Positions 7,954 to 17,059 of a DNA stretch of 64,000 nucleotides are shown one piece after another. The translations under genes and the position numbers were made by a program. Each line of letters starts with the position of its first letter. Position 1 is the first letter of the stretch. Source of the stretch: Arthrobacter globiformis. GTDB lineage: Bacteria; Actinomycetota; Actinomycetes; Actinomycetales; Micrococcaceae. A model generated the notes under the pieces. It worked only from the letters and a program-made list of their open reading frames with translations. It did not search any database and was not told the origin of the DNA. The DNA is taken from positions 2,666,001 through 2,730,000 of the forward strand of contig NZ_JAUSYZ010000001.1 of NCBI RefSeq assembly GCF_030817195.1. Direction: 5' to 3'.

Positions 7954-9342
7954 TCAGGACTTGAGGGCCAACTGGGTGGTTGCTTGACGTGCGACGACAC
8001 GGCCGAAGACTGCTCCCTTGCCCAGCGATGTGCCGGTCATATAGGCGGCGCCATGGAACCCGCCGGTGACCTCGCCGGCCGCGTAGAGGCCTTCTATGAC
8101 CTGCCCGTCGACGTCGGTCACTTCACCGCTGGTGTTGATGGTGACCCCGCAGTAAGTCGTGGTCATCAGCGACTTGGCAGGGTAGGCGTAGAACGGCGCC
8201 TGATCGATTGGCTGCAGCTCACCCACCCCGTTGCACAGGCTGGTCCGGCCTACCTCGTCCTCCTGCCGCCCGATGGCAGCAGCGTTGTACCGTGCCACGG
8301 TTTCAACGAGCGCGGTTGGGTCGATTCCGGCCACCTCGGCCAGTTCTTCAAGGGTGTCGGCGCGGTGGACGTGGCCGATGTCCTCCAGCGTGTCGATGTC
8401 CTTCAGCGGGATGCCCCGGTGCGACATGGCGCGGACCTTGGCGTCGAAAATCTCGAAGCCGAGGCCCTCGGGTTGGTCAAGCACTTCCCGTCCGAGGGTC
8501 TTGTAGTCCTGTGACTCGTCCATAAAACGTCGGCCGTGCTTATTCACAATGATGGCGCCCATGTAATAGGCAGTGAGTAGTTCGTGGAACTCCTCACCTG
8601 TCTCGGGATGCGAGCCGTAAGTGCCGGAGATGAACGACATGTCCGCCATGCCGGCACCGAGCTTCCACGCCATTCTCAGCCCGTCACCTGTGTTTCCCTT
8701 GCCGCCGTAAGGGATGGCGGCGAGCTGTTCAGGGGCGAAGATCTTCAGCAGATCGGTACCCCGGCTGAACCCGCCGGTTGCCAAAACGACTCCCGCACGC
8801 CCTGCGAATAGCTGCTTTCCTTCGGGGGTCTCAGCCACCACGGCGGTTACCCGGCCGTCGGTGTTGCGGATCAGCTTCTGCGCGCTGCTGTAGAGCCGGG
8901 TCTGCCCGCCCAAGGCGGTGTAGTCCCGGTGCAGCGTGGCCAGGACTTCTTTGATTGACGAGTTGTGGCTGCGCCGGGCGGACTGGCCGGAGCTGATCTC
9001 AACTTCCCGGAAGACCACCCCGTGAGCCTTGAGCCAGCGGTAGGTTTCTTTCTGTTGGGCCAGGTACGCATCCAGCAGCGACCGGTCGTTGCGGTGTTCT
9101 CCCACCTCAAGCAGGTCCTGGAGGAATAATTCAGGGGAGTCGTCGATGCCTTCCGCGGCCTGCTCCTCGGTGCCTGTGAACGCGAACCAGCCGCCGCTCA
9201 TGGCCGAGGAGCCGCCCAGTTGCCCGGTCTTCTCTAGCAGCATCACGGACAGGCCTGCCTCCGCTGCGGAAGTCGCGGTGGATTGCCCGGCGATGCCGGA
9301 GCCGATAACCACCAGGTCATAAGTGTATTCAGGAACAGTCAT
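7954..9342 (-). CDS. FAD-dependent oxidoreductase (fumarate reductase/3-ketosteroid dehydrogenase-like)
   Basis: A 462-residue flavoprotein of the FAD_binding_2 family (fumarate/urocanate reductases, 3-ketosteroid dehydrogenases, tricarballylate dehydrogenase). The N-terminal FAD site is VIGSGIAGQSTATSAAEAG, followed by the family GGSSAMSGG loop. The C-terminal FAD contact is GLYAAGEVTGGFHGAAYMTGTSLGK. There is no signal peptide or heme domain, so it is cytoplasmic. Its place between an organic-acid-type transporter and a VOC enzyme suggests it dehydrogenates or reduces the imported compound. The exact substrate is unknown. Confidence 0.88.
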   Translation of the reverse strand: MTVPEYTYDLVVIGSGIAGQSTATSAAEAGLSVMLLEKTGQLGGSSAMSGGWFAFTGTEEQAAEGIDDSPELFLQDLLEVGEHRNDRSLLDAYLAQQKETYRWLKAHGVVFREVEISSGQSARRSHNSSIKEVLATLHRDYTALGGQTRLYSSAQKLIRNTDGRVTAVVAETPEGKQLFAGRAGVVLATGGFSRGTDLLKIFAPEQLAAIPYGGKGNTGDGLRMAWKLGAGMADMSFISGTYGSHPETGEEFHELLTAYYMGAIIVNKHGRRFMDESQDYKTLGREVLDQPEGLGFEIFDAKVRAMSHRGIPLKDIDTLEDIGHVHRADTLEELAEVAGIDPTALVETVARYNAAAIGRQEDEVGRTSLCNGVGELQPIDQAPFYAYPAKSLMTTTYCGVTINTSGEVTDVDGQVIEGLYAAGEVTGGFHGAAYMTGTSLGKGAVFGRVVARQATTQLALKS

Positions 9343-9447
9343 TCTCGACTCTCGCTTTCAGATGTTTCGGGGGCGGGACGGCTCGGATCTTCGCGAGGTG
9401 TCCCTGATCGACCTGCATCCCAATGGGGGCGCATGGGTCTGTCGCGG

Positions 9448-10815
9448 TCAGTTCGTCGGTTCCGCGACCGCCATCTGGGCGGGACCATCTCCGCCCGTGG
9501 TCACACTGTCCGCGGGCAACCGATCCGTTTGTGGCAGCCCGAGCTCTTCCAAGGGAGTGCGATACGTTTCGCGGGCGGTGAGCGCGGCAACCGCGGCGAT
9601 AATGAGTGCACCTGCCACCATGCAGGCGACGGGCATCCAATTGGTGGGGACACCTTGGGTCAGGACGGTTGCGATTGAAGGTGCAAACCCGGATACGACT
9701 GACCCGATCTGGAGGCCGACCGCCATCGAGGTGTACCGGACCCGCGCCGTAAACATCTCTGCGTAGAAAGCTGGATAGATTGCACCGCAGAACGCCAGGA
9801 ACAAGCCAACCATCAGCGCGTTGGTGACAAACATCAGCGCAATGTTGCCTGCCGATACTGCCGCGAAGAACCCGAACGTCATGACCCCGGTGCCGAGTGC
9901 ACCGATCACGAATACAGGCCGGCGTCCGATCCTGTCAGCGAATATCCCCGCCAAGGGGCGAACAATCAGCGCAACGATCTGCGTCACGACGGCGGACCAC
10001 AGGACTGTGGTCCGGTCGATCCCCACCGAGATGGCGAACGCGACACCGAAAACATTCATGATGGAATCGGGGACGAAGTAGAGAGTCGCCAACGCCACCC
10101 GGCTGATACCCCGCCAGCTGCTGCGGAGTGCGTCGAAGAGCGGCACCTTCGCCGTCTCGCCCTTCTGTTTGACGTGCTCGAACACCTCGGGCTCCTCAAG
10201 GGTCCGGCGGACAAAGAACGCGATAAGGAGGACGATGATGCTGGCCAGGAATGGCAGCCGCCAACCCCATGAGAAGAGGATCTCGTCGGGCATCGCTGCG
10301 ACGGGAATGAGGATGAGGGTAGCTAGAAGCATGCCGGCACCCACGCCCTCGACAGTCCAGCTGCCCCAGAACGCCCGGCTGCGGTCGGGTGCGTGTTCGA
10401 TGGTCAGCGAGCTGGCGCCTGCCACTTCTCCACCGGCAGAAAAACCCTGCAGGAGCCGCATGGCGACCAAAAGCAGTGGCGCCCAGGGGCCGATCTGGTC
10501 GTAGCCGGGAAGAAGCCCTATGACGAATGTCGCCAGCCCCATGATGAGCAACGTGGCCAGTAGGGCGCTCTTGCGCCCAAACTTGTCACCGAAATGACCG
10601 ATCACGACGGCACCCAAGGGGCGGGCGAGGTAGGCGACTCCGAAGGTGGCGAATGACATCAAGGTCGCGGCCTGCGAGCCGGGGAAGAAAACGACAGGGA
10701 AGATAAATGCGGCAGCCGAAGCGAACAGGACGAAGTCGTAGTACTCGAGTGCGCCGCCGAGGAACGCGGAGAGGGCTGCCTTTCTGGTCTGAGCGGTTGC
10801 TCCGGTCTTGATCAT
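9448..10815 (-). CDS. MFS transporter, metabolite:H+ symporter (MHS) family
   Basis: A 455-residue, 12-helix secondary transporter. The N-terminus (ALSAFLGGALEYYDFVLFA), the loop GHFGDKFGRKSALL and MRLLQGFSAGGEVAGASS are diagnostic of the MHS branch (ShiA, ProP, KgtP, citrate/shikimate/aromatic-acid symporters). It is the first gene of the minus operon, 105 bases ahead of the FAD enzyme, divergent from the IclR regulator. It probably imports the acid that the downstream enzymes process. Confidence 0.92.
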   Translation of the reverse strand: MIKTGATAQTRKAALSAFLGGALEYYDFVLFASAAAFIFPVVFFPGSQAATLMSFATFGVAYLARPLGAVVIGHFGDKFGRKSALLATLLIMGLATFVIGLLPGYDQIGPWAPLLLVAMRLLQGFSAGGEVAGASSLTIEHAPDRSRAFWGSWTVEGVGAGMLLATLILIPVAAMPDEILFSWGWRLPFLASIIVLLIAFFVRRTLEEPEVFEHVKQKGETAKVPLFDALRSSWRGISRVALATLYFVPDSIMNVFGVAFAISVGIDRTTVLWSAVVTQIVALIVRPLAGIFADRIGRRPVFVIGALGTGVMTFGFFAAVSAGNIALMFVTNALMVGLFLAFCGAIYPAFYAEMFTARVRYTSMAVGLQIGSVVSGFAPSIATVLTQGVPTNWMPVACMVAGALIIAAVAALTARETYRTPLEELGLPQTDRLPADSVTTGGDGPAQMAVAEPTN

Positions 10816-10948
10816 TGGTGAAGACTCCTAGTTTGCGGACGCCCGGCGGACAGTGCGTGCTGGTGTGGTTATGGGGTTGGCGCCGCAGTCTTGTTATCGC
10901 ACCGTCCCCTCCGGTTCGATCCCAATCGGGCGCTCCCTCGAGAATGGC

Positions 10949-10964
10949 CGTGAGCAGGGTCACG
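10949..10964. promoter_or_regulatory. CRP/GlxR-like site (CGTGA-N6-TCACG)
   Basis: CGTGAGCAGGGTCACG lies in the divergent promoter between the MFS gene and the IclR gene. Its half-sites are identical to those at 4880. It probably brings the operon under carbon-source control; this is inference from the motif. Confidence 0.55.
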
Positions 10965-11105
10965 GTCGAGAGCATTTCTCGCTGAGTGAGAAGGAAGAAT
11001 TCGCCTGCCCGTGGCGGTTGCAGGGATATGATCTGCTGTGCTGGCAAAAAAGTTGGCTCGTTGGGGCAGCCAGCGAACCGGGCCGGACACGGAGGTCGGA
11101 GGCGA

Positions 11106-11924
11106 ATGCCAACGCAGAACGAGACGATGATTGAACGGGTCATACGCATCCTCGAGGTTTTCGGCGCCGGCGAGTATGCCTTGACAGCATCAGAGATCGC
11201 CAGAAGATCCAAACTTCCGCAGGCAACCGCTCACCGCATCGTCCGGGAACTCGTGGCCGCAAGGGTGCTGGAACGTGAACCGGACCGCCGAGTCCGCATC
11301 GGCTTGCGTCTGTGGGAACTCGCAACCCGGGCTTCAAGCGCAATGTCGCTGCGGGACATTGCTCTCCCGTACATGGAGGATCTCCACGCAGTGGTCAGAC
11401 AACACGCCCAACTGTCGGTTCTGGACCGATACGACGTGCTCTACCTCGAACGGCTCTCATCCACGGACGCCACGTCCGCCAACACCGCAACGGCAGGATC
11501 ACGCCTGCCCGCGTTGCAGTGCGCACCAGGCATCGTCCTTGCTGCGTACTCATCGCCGCCTGTTCGGGACGAACTACTCGCCTGGGGCCGGCTCACAGCG
11601 TTCAACAATCAAACCGTCATGGACCGCGACGAGCTGAGGAAGATCATCGCTGAAGCGCGCCGGGCGGGCTATGCTGTGGCTGCGGGCTGGATCCACGCCG
11701 ACGTCTCTGGAATTGCCGTTCCGATCCTGGCGGCAGACGGCGGGGTTATCGCAGCTCTCTCCATCACGATTAAACGCGGCGGTGTTGATGAACTCACCTA
11801 CCTCCATGCGCTGCACACCACGGCACGTGCCATCTCCCGGGCCATGAACGTCGAGAACCTTGTGGCAGACCCGCGCCTGAACCTGCTTAAACAACAGATC
11901 CGCAGAGCCACCGACGGCGACTGA
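11106..11924 (+). CDS. IclR-family transcriptional regulator
   Basis: A 272-residue IclR regulator. The N-terminal winged helix (residues 5-65, VIRILEVFGAGEYALTASEIA...PQATAHRIVRELV) is followed by a GAF-like effector domain (LQCAPGIVLAAYS and GIAVPILAADGGVIAALSI). The start at 11106 has GGAGG 3 bases before it and another GGAGG about 8 bases further up. It is divergent from the transporter operon, the classic arrangement for local control of aromatic- or organic-acid catabolism. Confidence 0.92.
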   Translation: MPTQNETMIERVIRILEVFGAGEYALTASEIARRSKLPQATAHRIVRELVAARVLEREPDRRVRIGLRLWELATRASSAMSLRDIALPYMEDLHAVVRQHAQLSVLDRYDVLYLERLSSTDATSANTATAGSRLPALQCAPGIVLAAYSSPPVRDELLAWGRLTAFNNQTVMDRDELRKIIAEARRAGYAVAAGWIHADVSGIAVPILAADGGVIAALSITIKRGGVDELTYLHALHTTARAISRAMNVENLVADPRLNLLKQQIRRATDGD

Positions 11925-12400
11925 GATGACCCGGGGAGGCCGGCATTTCGCATCAATGACTTTTCGCTCAACGGGACGGGGCACCATAGGGCCGACATGC
12001 GCTGCCGAGAACGTCTCACTAGTCTCGGCGCGGCCTCGCCACCGGGTAGGTAACTCGCCACCACAACCAGCCTGGGAAAGTTGTGAAAGCTACGGCCCTG
12101 ATGAGTACCGCTGGCCAGGTAGCCACACAAAACATCGAGGGGGGTACACGGACAGTCCCTACAAATTGGCGGCCCTTGCACTAACGGGGGAGTGTCTGAA
12201 TAAGGGTGTATGGGGTCCGGCCTGATCCGAAAAGGATTCCCAGCACTCGGCTCGTTCCTCACAGAAATGCTCGGCCAATGTTGTGCGTCGCATTCCGGCT
12301 GAGCCTGGAAGCATCGGTGGACGGCCGAATGATGGAGGGCGTGAAGAAGGATTCTCCACGTCCTCCGGACTGCGCACTTCGTTGCCTGGTGCTCCAAAAG
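11925..12400. other. Intergenic region without a gene
   Basis: No frame has a credible start, ribosome site and product. The last part (about 12280 to 12400) is weakly alignable to the sequence upstream of the hairpin in the repeat copies at 17.6 kb and 46.0 kb. Confidence 0.4.
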
Positions 12401-12404
12401 GCTC

Positions 12405-13145
12405 AAAAAAGAAGGTGTGGACAGTGTCCACACCTGGGGCTTCGGATTCGGTTGTACCGGCCTCGGACTGGGCCCGGATTGCGGATGTTTTCGAAAGAGC
12501 GGCGGATTTGCAAGGGGAGAGGCTAGTTCGAGTCCCATCTCGGGCACGTGTTTTCCCTGTTCAGGGGCATTTTTAGCCTCTGAGCGCAGACAAATTGTGT
12601 TTTGAGGGGCCCCTTCGGGGGCCTTTTTCATTGGTGGACGGTGGTGTGGCCCGGTGCCTTCTTGCCTTTCTGGATGGACGGGCTGTCGTTCGTTACCAGT
12701 TATGGGCTTCCTTGGCTTGGGCAACATGACCTGAGAAGAATTCGGTGCCGGTTTCTTTTCTAGGTCGTTGGGTGTTCACAACGCTTCTCCCTCCCGGCTG
12801 TTGTTGGCGTTGTTGCTTATTCATGGTGGGTGCGGGGGAGGGCGGCATGACTTGTGCGCAATCTGAAGGGACATATTCCTGCGCGGAAGCTAACAAGCGG
12901 TCTGACAGGACTACTGTGCCCGACGGGGAGGCATGGCCGCCGTACACGAGCCCATGAAGCTCACCGCCTTTCTTCCCTGGCTCGAGGGTTTCCATCGATG
13001 CCTCTTCCTGGGGCTACTTGCAGCGTCGACTACCTGACGCTGTGGATTTTCACCGCGGTGTTCCGAAGTGGGGTTCCTGCCGCCAGGCCGATCTTTCATA
13101 TCTGTTCATTCCATCCCTGATGGATGACTACCTGACGGAATGGTG
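12405..13145 (+). repeat. Dispersed 0.75-kb repeat, copy 1 (candidate structured RNA)
   Basis: The order of blocks is shared with 17685..18420 and 46088..46720. First is a perfect 10-bp inverted repeat with 3-base loop (12413-12435). Then comes a conserved block (GGCTTCGGATTCGGTTGTAC...), a tRNA-3'-end-like segment (GTTCGAGTCCCATCTCGGGC, about 12528-12547) and the block TGTTTTCCCTGTTCAGGGG. A terminator at 12608 is followed by about 500 bases with the conserved ACATGACCTGAG and CATGACTTGTGC blocks and a TGACTACCTGACG end motif. No protein gene on the plus strand explains the conservation. Minus frame 12693..12995 resembles minus frame 17907..18245 (both contain PEFFSGHVA/TEFFSGHVA). Confidence 0.75.
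12608..12628 (+). terminator. Rho-independent terminator in repeat copy 1
   Basis: GGCCCC-TTCG-GGGGCC forms a tight stem followed directly by TTTTT. It is oriented so that it would end a plus-strand transcript containing the hairpin and tRNA-like segment. The same structure is kept at 17885 with different base pairs. Confidence 0.75.
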
Positions 13146-13553
13146 AGACGTCGAAGCATCCTTTGGCCGATAAGAACCCTTTCGTCACCTTGAACGATGA
13201 CGAGTCCGGCCACCAGGGTCTGCCAGGGCCCACGGCGCGGGCAATTCGGCTGGTGCGGCAACTGTCGACCAGCCCCGGCCGGGCCATGCCCGTCTTTCGC
13301 TAGCCGCGAGCGGGACATTCACCCCTCGTGGACCGCACAGGAGTCAGTGCTCAAGGTCGTCCTTGCGGTCGGGGCGGGGGTTCCCGGGCAGTTTACGCGA
13401 GCGTTGAGTCTACGAGGTAGCTGCAAGGTGGACGGGCGCTATTTGCGGACCCCACCCGTCAGGAGGAGCCCCGATGACTTAGCTGCCGGCGCGGGTCAGG
13501 CCCGGGCAACCCCACGGAGTTCCCCACCACCTGCTGCCGATCTGGCTACAGGG
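13146..13553. other. Intergenic region without a gene
   Basis: Long plus-strand frames exist here only as antisense shadows of the DUF4190 gene. I see nothing that can be supported. Confidence 0.4.
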
Positions 13554-14693
13554 TCAGCCGCACTGGAGCTTGTTGTCACCGGAGTTCCGGGAGTTGCTCA
13601 GTACCCGACCGTAGTAGGGGGTACCCGAGATTGCCTTGCACGCGGCTTCCTGGCCCGACTCGACGGAGTAGACCGCATACACATATGCACCCTCGCTGCT
13701 TGCTGTCGAAGGACCGGTGAAGGCTCGGCAACTGAGGTCGGTTCGCATATATGAAGACCCGGGGTGTGCATCGAGAAGATTCTGGACGGCGTCGGCGTTC
13801 GTCGCGCTGTTCCATGACGTGCCGTAGACGATCATGACGCTGTCGTCACAGACGGGATAGGAAATTGGCGTGCTGATGTCCAAGTCACCCGGAGAGCTCA
13901 AAGACGATGCGTTGCCAGCCTCCCACTCGGTGGTGGGTTCAGTGAAGGTCTTTGACGCCGTGGTGATGGTGACGGTTCCCTGGCCGTACGAATACTCAGT
14001 GCCGTCCGGCGCGGTGGCGCTGAACGAGCTGGCGTCGGACCGTGCCGGCAGGGTGACATTGCCGCCGACATCGTTGGCCATGCTGATGAGTGTCGGGAAT
14101 CCGTCAATCGAGCACAGGGCCCCGCGATAGGTGGCAGAACCCGCTAGCCAGAGGAGGACGCCACGGTTCTGGCAGTAGGCCCGGTCCGCGTCGCTCACCG
14201 GGGAGGACGAGGCCGGCTGGGCCACCCCAGCTGGTCCGACAGCGGCAGAAGCCGTGCTGTACTGCGGGACGGCATATGTAGCATCCGAACCGTAGATGGG
14301 CTGGGAGCTGTCGGCCGGCGCCGAATAGTAGGGCTGAGGGGTGCTGTTGTAGTACGGGGTGGGGGCGGCGTAGACCGCTCCGCCACTCCCGAAAGACGTT
14401 GATGCGGCGTGCTGGGCGTTCAGGGCCGTCACCCAGATGACGCCGACAGCTGTCAAGGCGGCCACGACCGAGAGATAGGAGATCCAGAGACCTGCCAGGG
14501 CAAGGCCACGCCCTCCCTCACCCGTCCGCTTGATCTGGTTCAGCGCTACGTGGCCGAAAATGATCGACAAGAGGGTCACGACGAAGGCGAGCACAAACGA
14601 CGCAATCGCGAGCTGGTTCGTCCTGGCGGGCGGCGCGGCATACCCCTGGGGGGCGAAGCCGTGTTGGTTGGGCTGTAGGTTGCCGTTGCTCAT
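13554..14693 (-). CDS. DUF4190 membrane protein with large extracellular domain
   Basis: A 379-residue protein. After a Pro/Gly/Gln-rich cytoplasmic start there is a DUF4190 module with two transmembrane helices (about residues 27-50 and 65-92) joined by FGHVALNQIKRTGEGGRGLALAGL. A low-complexity Tyr/Pro/Ser linker (about 100-165) leads to a secreted C-terminal domain with six cysteines (C174, C192 and others), probably disulfide-bonded. The domain ends in ...DNKLQCG. Proteins of this type are common, uncharacterised actinobacterial cell-envelope proteins. It is 3 bases from the next gene upstream, which also has DUF4190, so the pair forms an operon. Confidence 0.8.
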   Translation of the reverse strand: MSNGNLQPNQHGFAPQGYAAPPARTNQLAIASFVLAFVVTLLSIIFGHVALNQIKRTGEGGRGLALAGLWISYLSVVAALTAVGVIWVTALNAQHAASTSFGSGGAVYAAPTPYYNSTPQPYYSAPADSSQPIYGSDATYAVPQYSTASAAVGPAGVAQPASSSPVSDADRAYCQNRGVLLWLAGSATYRGALCSIDGFPTLISMANDVGGNVTLPARSDASSFSATAPDGTEYSYGQGTVTITTASKTFTEPTTEWEAGNASSLSSPGDLDISTPISYPVCDDSVMIVYGTSWNSATNADAVQNLLDAHPGSSYMRTDLSCRAFTGPSTASSEGAYVYAVYSVESGQEAACKAISGTPYYGRVLSNSRNSGDNKLQCG

Positions 14694-14696
14694 GGT

Positions 14697-15155
14697 TCAG
14701 TACCCCCTGTAGGAAACGGCTGCGACAATCATGCTGATGAGGACAATGGCGAGCAGCGCGGTCCCCGCGTAGCCAAGGATGAGTCCGGCGGTTGCCAGGC
14801 CGTTCCCCTGTTCACCGGTGCGCCTGATCTGCGCCTTGGCGATGTGGCCGAAAATGACGGCCAGGATGGACCCGCCGACCAAACCCAGGATGAGAGCAGT
14901 GATGGCGAAACCGTTTGTGCCGGTGTGCGGAGGCGCCGGCCGGTACACAGGCGCTGTGTACTCTGCGGTCTTGACCGGCGACGCGCGGGTTTCAATGCCG
15001 GCAGCGCGGCGTTCCGCAATCGTCATTCGGCCGTCCCGCCTTGAGATGGTAGCGGGAGCGACGCTGTTCCCTGGCGACGTCTTGAGAGTTGTTCCGCATG
15101 TACTACAGGAGCCCGCCGATGAGACGTTGGGCGAGTGACAGTTCGGGCAGTTCAT
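14697..15155 (-). CDS. Zinc-ribbon plus DUF4190 membrane protein
   Basis: A 152-residue protein. An N-terminal zinc ribbon (C3-x2-C6 and C17-x2-C20) is followed by a linker and the two-helix DUF4190 module (about 80-150; FGHIAKAQIRRTGEQGNGLATAGLILGY). Its 3' end is 3 bases from the start of the other DUF4190 gene, so they are cotranscribed. The ribbon may bind metal or a partner at the inner membrane face. Function unknown. Confidence 0.82.
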   Translation of the reverse strand: MNCPNCHSPNVSSAGSCSTCGTTLKTSPGNSVAPATISRRDGRMTIAERRAAGIETRASPVKTAEYTAPVYRPAPPHTGTNGFAITALILGLVGGSILAVIFGHIAKAQIRRTGEQGNGLATAGLILGYAGTALLAIVLISMIVAAVSYRGY

Positions 15156-15371
15156 ATGGTTCCCCCAAGTTTGAAGTCGCGGCGGGTCGGAGCTCCTGCG
15201 CGAGTTGTGCTGCGATGAGAATCCACGGACAGGGCGTCGCCGGTCAAGTGAATGTACTTATATCGTCCTAATGTTTCGGCCGACGGGCACCGCCCGGGGT
15301 ACCGGGCCGCGACGCGATAAACCGCACTCTTTAGGTCACCGGTGACGTGGTGTACCCGAACGGTCCAGGGA

Positions 15372-15791
15372 TCAGGACGCCATGGCGTCCTGGAGCTTCC
15401 TCGGCCGCCGAGTGCGGTGCGTGAGTTCCGGGACGTCCCCGAGGGCCTTTTGCAGGTGGGGAAAATGGAGTTCGATGTCCCGTGCGACTGCTGCTGCGGC
15501 GTCCCAGTCTGCCAGCGCCAGGGCCAGCTCAAGTTCACCGCACAGCTGGTTCATTCTTAGCGCCCCGATCAGCCACGATTTCGTCTTCAGCCTCCGTGCG
15601 GCATTCAGCACCAGATCGTTGTCCTGGGCGCCAACGGTGCGCACGATCCGTTCAACGAAGCGGGGGAGGAGAGTTACGTACTCCGCGGTGAAGGACTCGG
15701 CCGCCTCCGGCGATGCCTCGTCTGCGAGCTTCTGAAGGTGCTGTGCATCCAGCGTCTTTGCTCTCTGATCCAGCCGTTTCCCTCTGCGCAT
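15372..15791 (-). CDS. HPt-like four-helix protein lacking the phosphoacceptor histidine
   Basis: A 139-residue helical protein. The segment LPRFVERIVRTVGAQDNDLVLNAARRLKTKSWLIGALRMNQLCGELE has the spacing of a histidine phosphotransfer domain (A-H-x-L-K-G-S-S-x-x-L-G-A). The histidine position is Arg and the next residues read RLKTKSWLIGA. The C-terminal helix (ALADWDAAAAVARDIELHFPHLQKAL) also fits the HPt layout. It is preceded in the genome by an unlinked intergenic region and followed by the DUF4190 pair 0.2 kb away. If the match is right it is a degenerate HPt that cannot be phosphorylated at the usual place, perhaps a competitor or scaffold. The assignment is from pattern only. Confidence 0.55.
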   Translation of the reverse strand: MRRGKRLDQRAKTLDAQHLQKLADEASPEAAESFTAEYVTLLPRFVERIVRTVGAQDNDLVLNAARRLKTKSWLIGALRMNQLCGELELALALADWDAAAAVARDIELHFPHLQKALGDVPELTHRTRRPRKLQDAMAS

Positions 15792-16192
15792 CGCCCGACT
15801 CCCTCCCCGCCCCTACTGGGTGCACCACGGCCTGAACCGCCGGCGCCATGTCGGCTGCTTCGGCTCGATAACCTGCTTCCTGCGACCAGAATGGATCGTC
15901 GGCGTCAAGGATGGCGCAGCAAAGAGGCAGCTTGGGATCAAGAAAGTGCAAACCCCGGCGGCGGGTGCGAATGCAAGCCGGGCCAACGCGCTCTGGTGGC
16001 TTGCTTTAGAGCCACGGGACGATCATCCCGCTGCTCCGTGGGAAATTCCCGGTGCTAATCCGGCTGCCGCGGGGGTTGACGCGGGGGTCGTTTAGGGAAT
16101 GTTTTGTTATGGACACCCTTGGTATTGACCGCAAATTATTTGCCTCTTATCCTTAAGCAAAATCCCAGAGGGTTCGCACTATGGGAGGGCCC
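15792..16192. other. Intergenic region without a gene
   Basis: It contains short overlapping frames on both strands with no ribosome sites. An AT-richer stretch from 16090 to 16170 (TTTAGGGAATGTTTTGTTATGG) probably holds the promoter of the gene at 16193. Confidence 0.4.
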
Positions 16193-17059
16193 ATGTCCTC
16201 GGCGCAGCCTGGTAATAATCGTCCTCAGGGGTCGACTGACACCACTACCAAGGCGTTATGGCGAAAGCCCTTCGTCTGGATCGGCGGCATCATTTTGGCC
16301 GCCCTGGCGGGTTGGCTGACGGAAGTCTTCACTGGCGCCCTTACTATGCTCTTCGATCCTGATCGATATGGGGACCCGGTTAGTGTGCAGGTGGACACGG
16401 AGGCCGCGAGGAGCGACCGGGCGATTTCACTGCCACCTGAAGTCCTGGTGTCGAAGGATGACGAGGCCAAGGTTTACCCAGCCGGGGCGCAACAACAGGC
16501 GGATTTGTTGGCGGCACGTGGAGGCATTGTCATCGGACCACGCTCCATAATGGTGACCATCACCGGAAAGCGACCCGACGCCGTGAGAATCACTGATATC
16601 CGGGATATCTCCGACTGCAGTTCCCCCTCCCGGGCAAGGCTTGTTTGGCTTAATGCGCCGTTTAGGGGGCATATCGATCCGACTATCAGAGTAGGAGTCG
16701 ATGTTGGGGGCCCGACCCAAGACGTGTATTTGTTGGACCCCGGCTCAACTGAAAAGAAGCCTTTCTTCCCGGAGAAGACAATCTCACTCAAAAAGGGCGA
16801 AAGCCATGTGTTGCTGATTGACCTGCATCCACCAGCGGGCAAGGTCTGCCAGCCGCAACTGGAAATGACAGTCCAGGAAGGCGACACTACACACAAACAA
16901 AACTTGGTGCCGGAGGATCAAATGACCCAGATAATGGATGAATTTCCCGACGAGAGCCAATACCAACAAGTTTATTTGTGGGGAAATGTCTGCCAGAACT
17001 TGGTCTCCGCCCCTCCTAACTGGCAGGAGAGTCGGGACCCCTGTACAACTCGGGGCTAG
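16193..17059 (+). CDS. Membrane-anchored protein of unknown function
   Basis: A 288-residue protein. A hydrophilic start is followed by one transmembrane helix (about residues 27-48, PFVWIGGIILAALAGWLTEVF) and then an extracytoplasmic domain of about 230 residues. That domain contains VEVLVSKDDEAKVYPAGA-type beta-rich sequence and three or four scattered cysteines. The start at 16193 is preferred because GGGAGG lies 5 bases upstream; a start 4 codons earlier overlaps it. The gene stands alone. GC content and codon use are slightly lower than in neighbours, hinting at separate origin. I do not recognise the family. Confidence 0.7.
   Translation: MSSAQPGNNRPQGSTDTTTKALWRKPFVWIGGIILAALAGWLTEVFTGALTMLFDPDRYGDPVSVQVDTEAARSDRAISLPPEVLVSKDDEAKVYPAGAQQQADLLAARGGIVIGPRSIMVTITGKRPDAVRITDIRDISDCSSPSRARLVWLNAPFRGHIDPTIRVGVDVGGPTQDVYLLDPGSTEKKPFFPEKTISLKKGESHVLLIDLHPPAGKVCQPQLEMTVQEGDTTHKQNLVPEDQMTQIMDEFPDESQYQQVYLWGNVCQNLVSAPPNWQESRDPCTTRG

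Noticed and set aside
12417..12605. Plus-strand frame across the repeat (62 residues) and its homologues at 17660..17854 and 46003..46260
   Set aside because: The peptides are glycine/cysteine-rich, have no ribosome site, and change frame between copies while the hairpin is kept. RNA structure explains the conservation better.
13197..13754. Long plus-strand frame (185 residues) overlapping the DUF4190 gene end
   Set aside because: It is antisense to a well-supported gene and has no start site or family.
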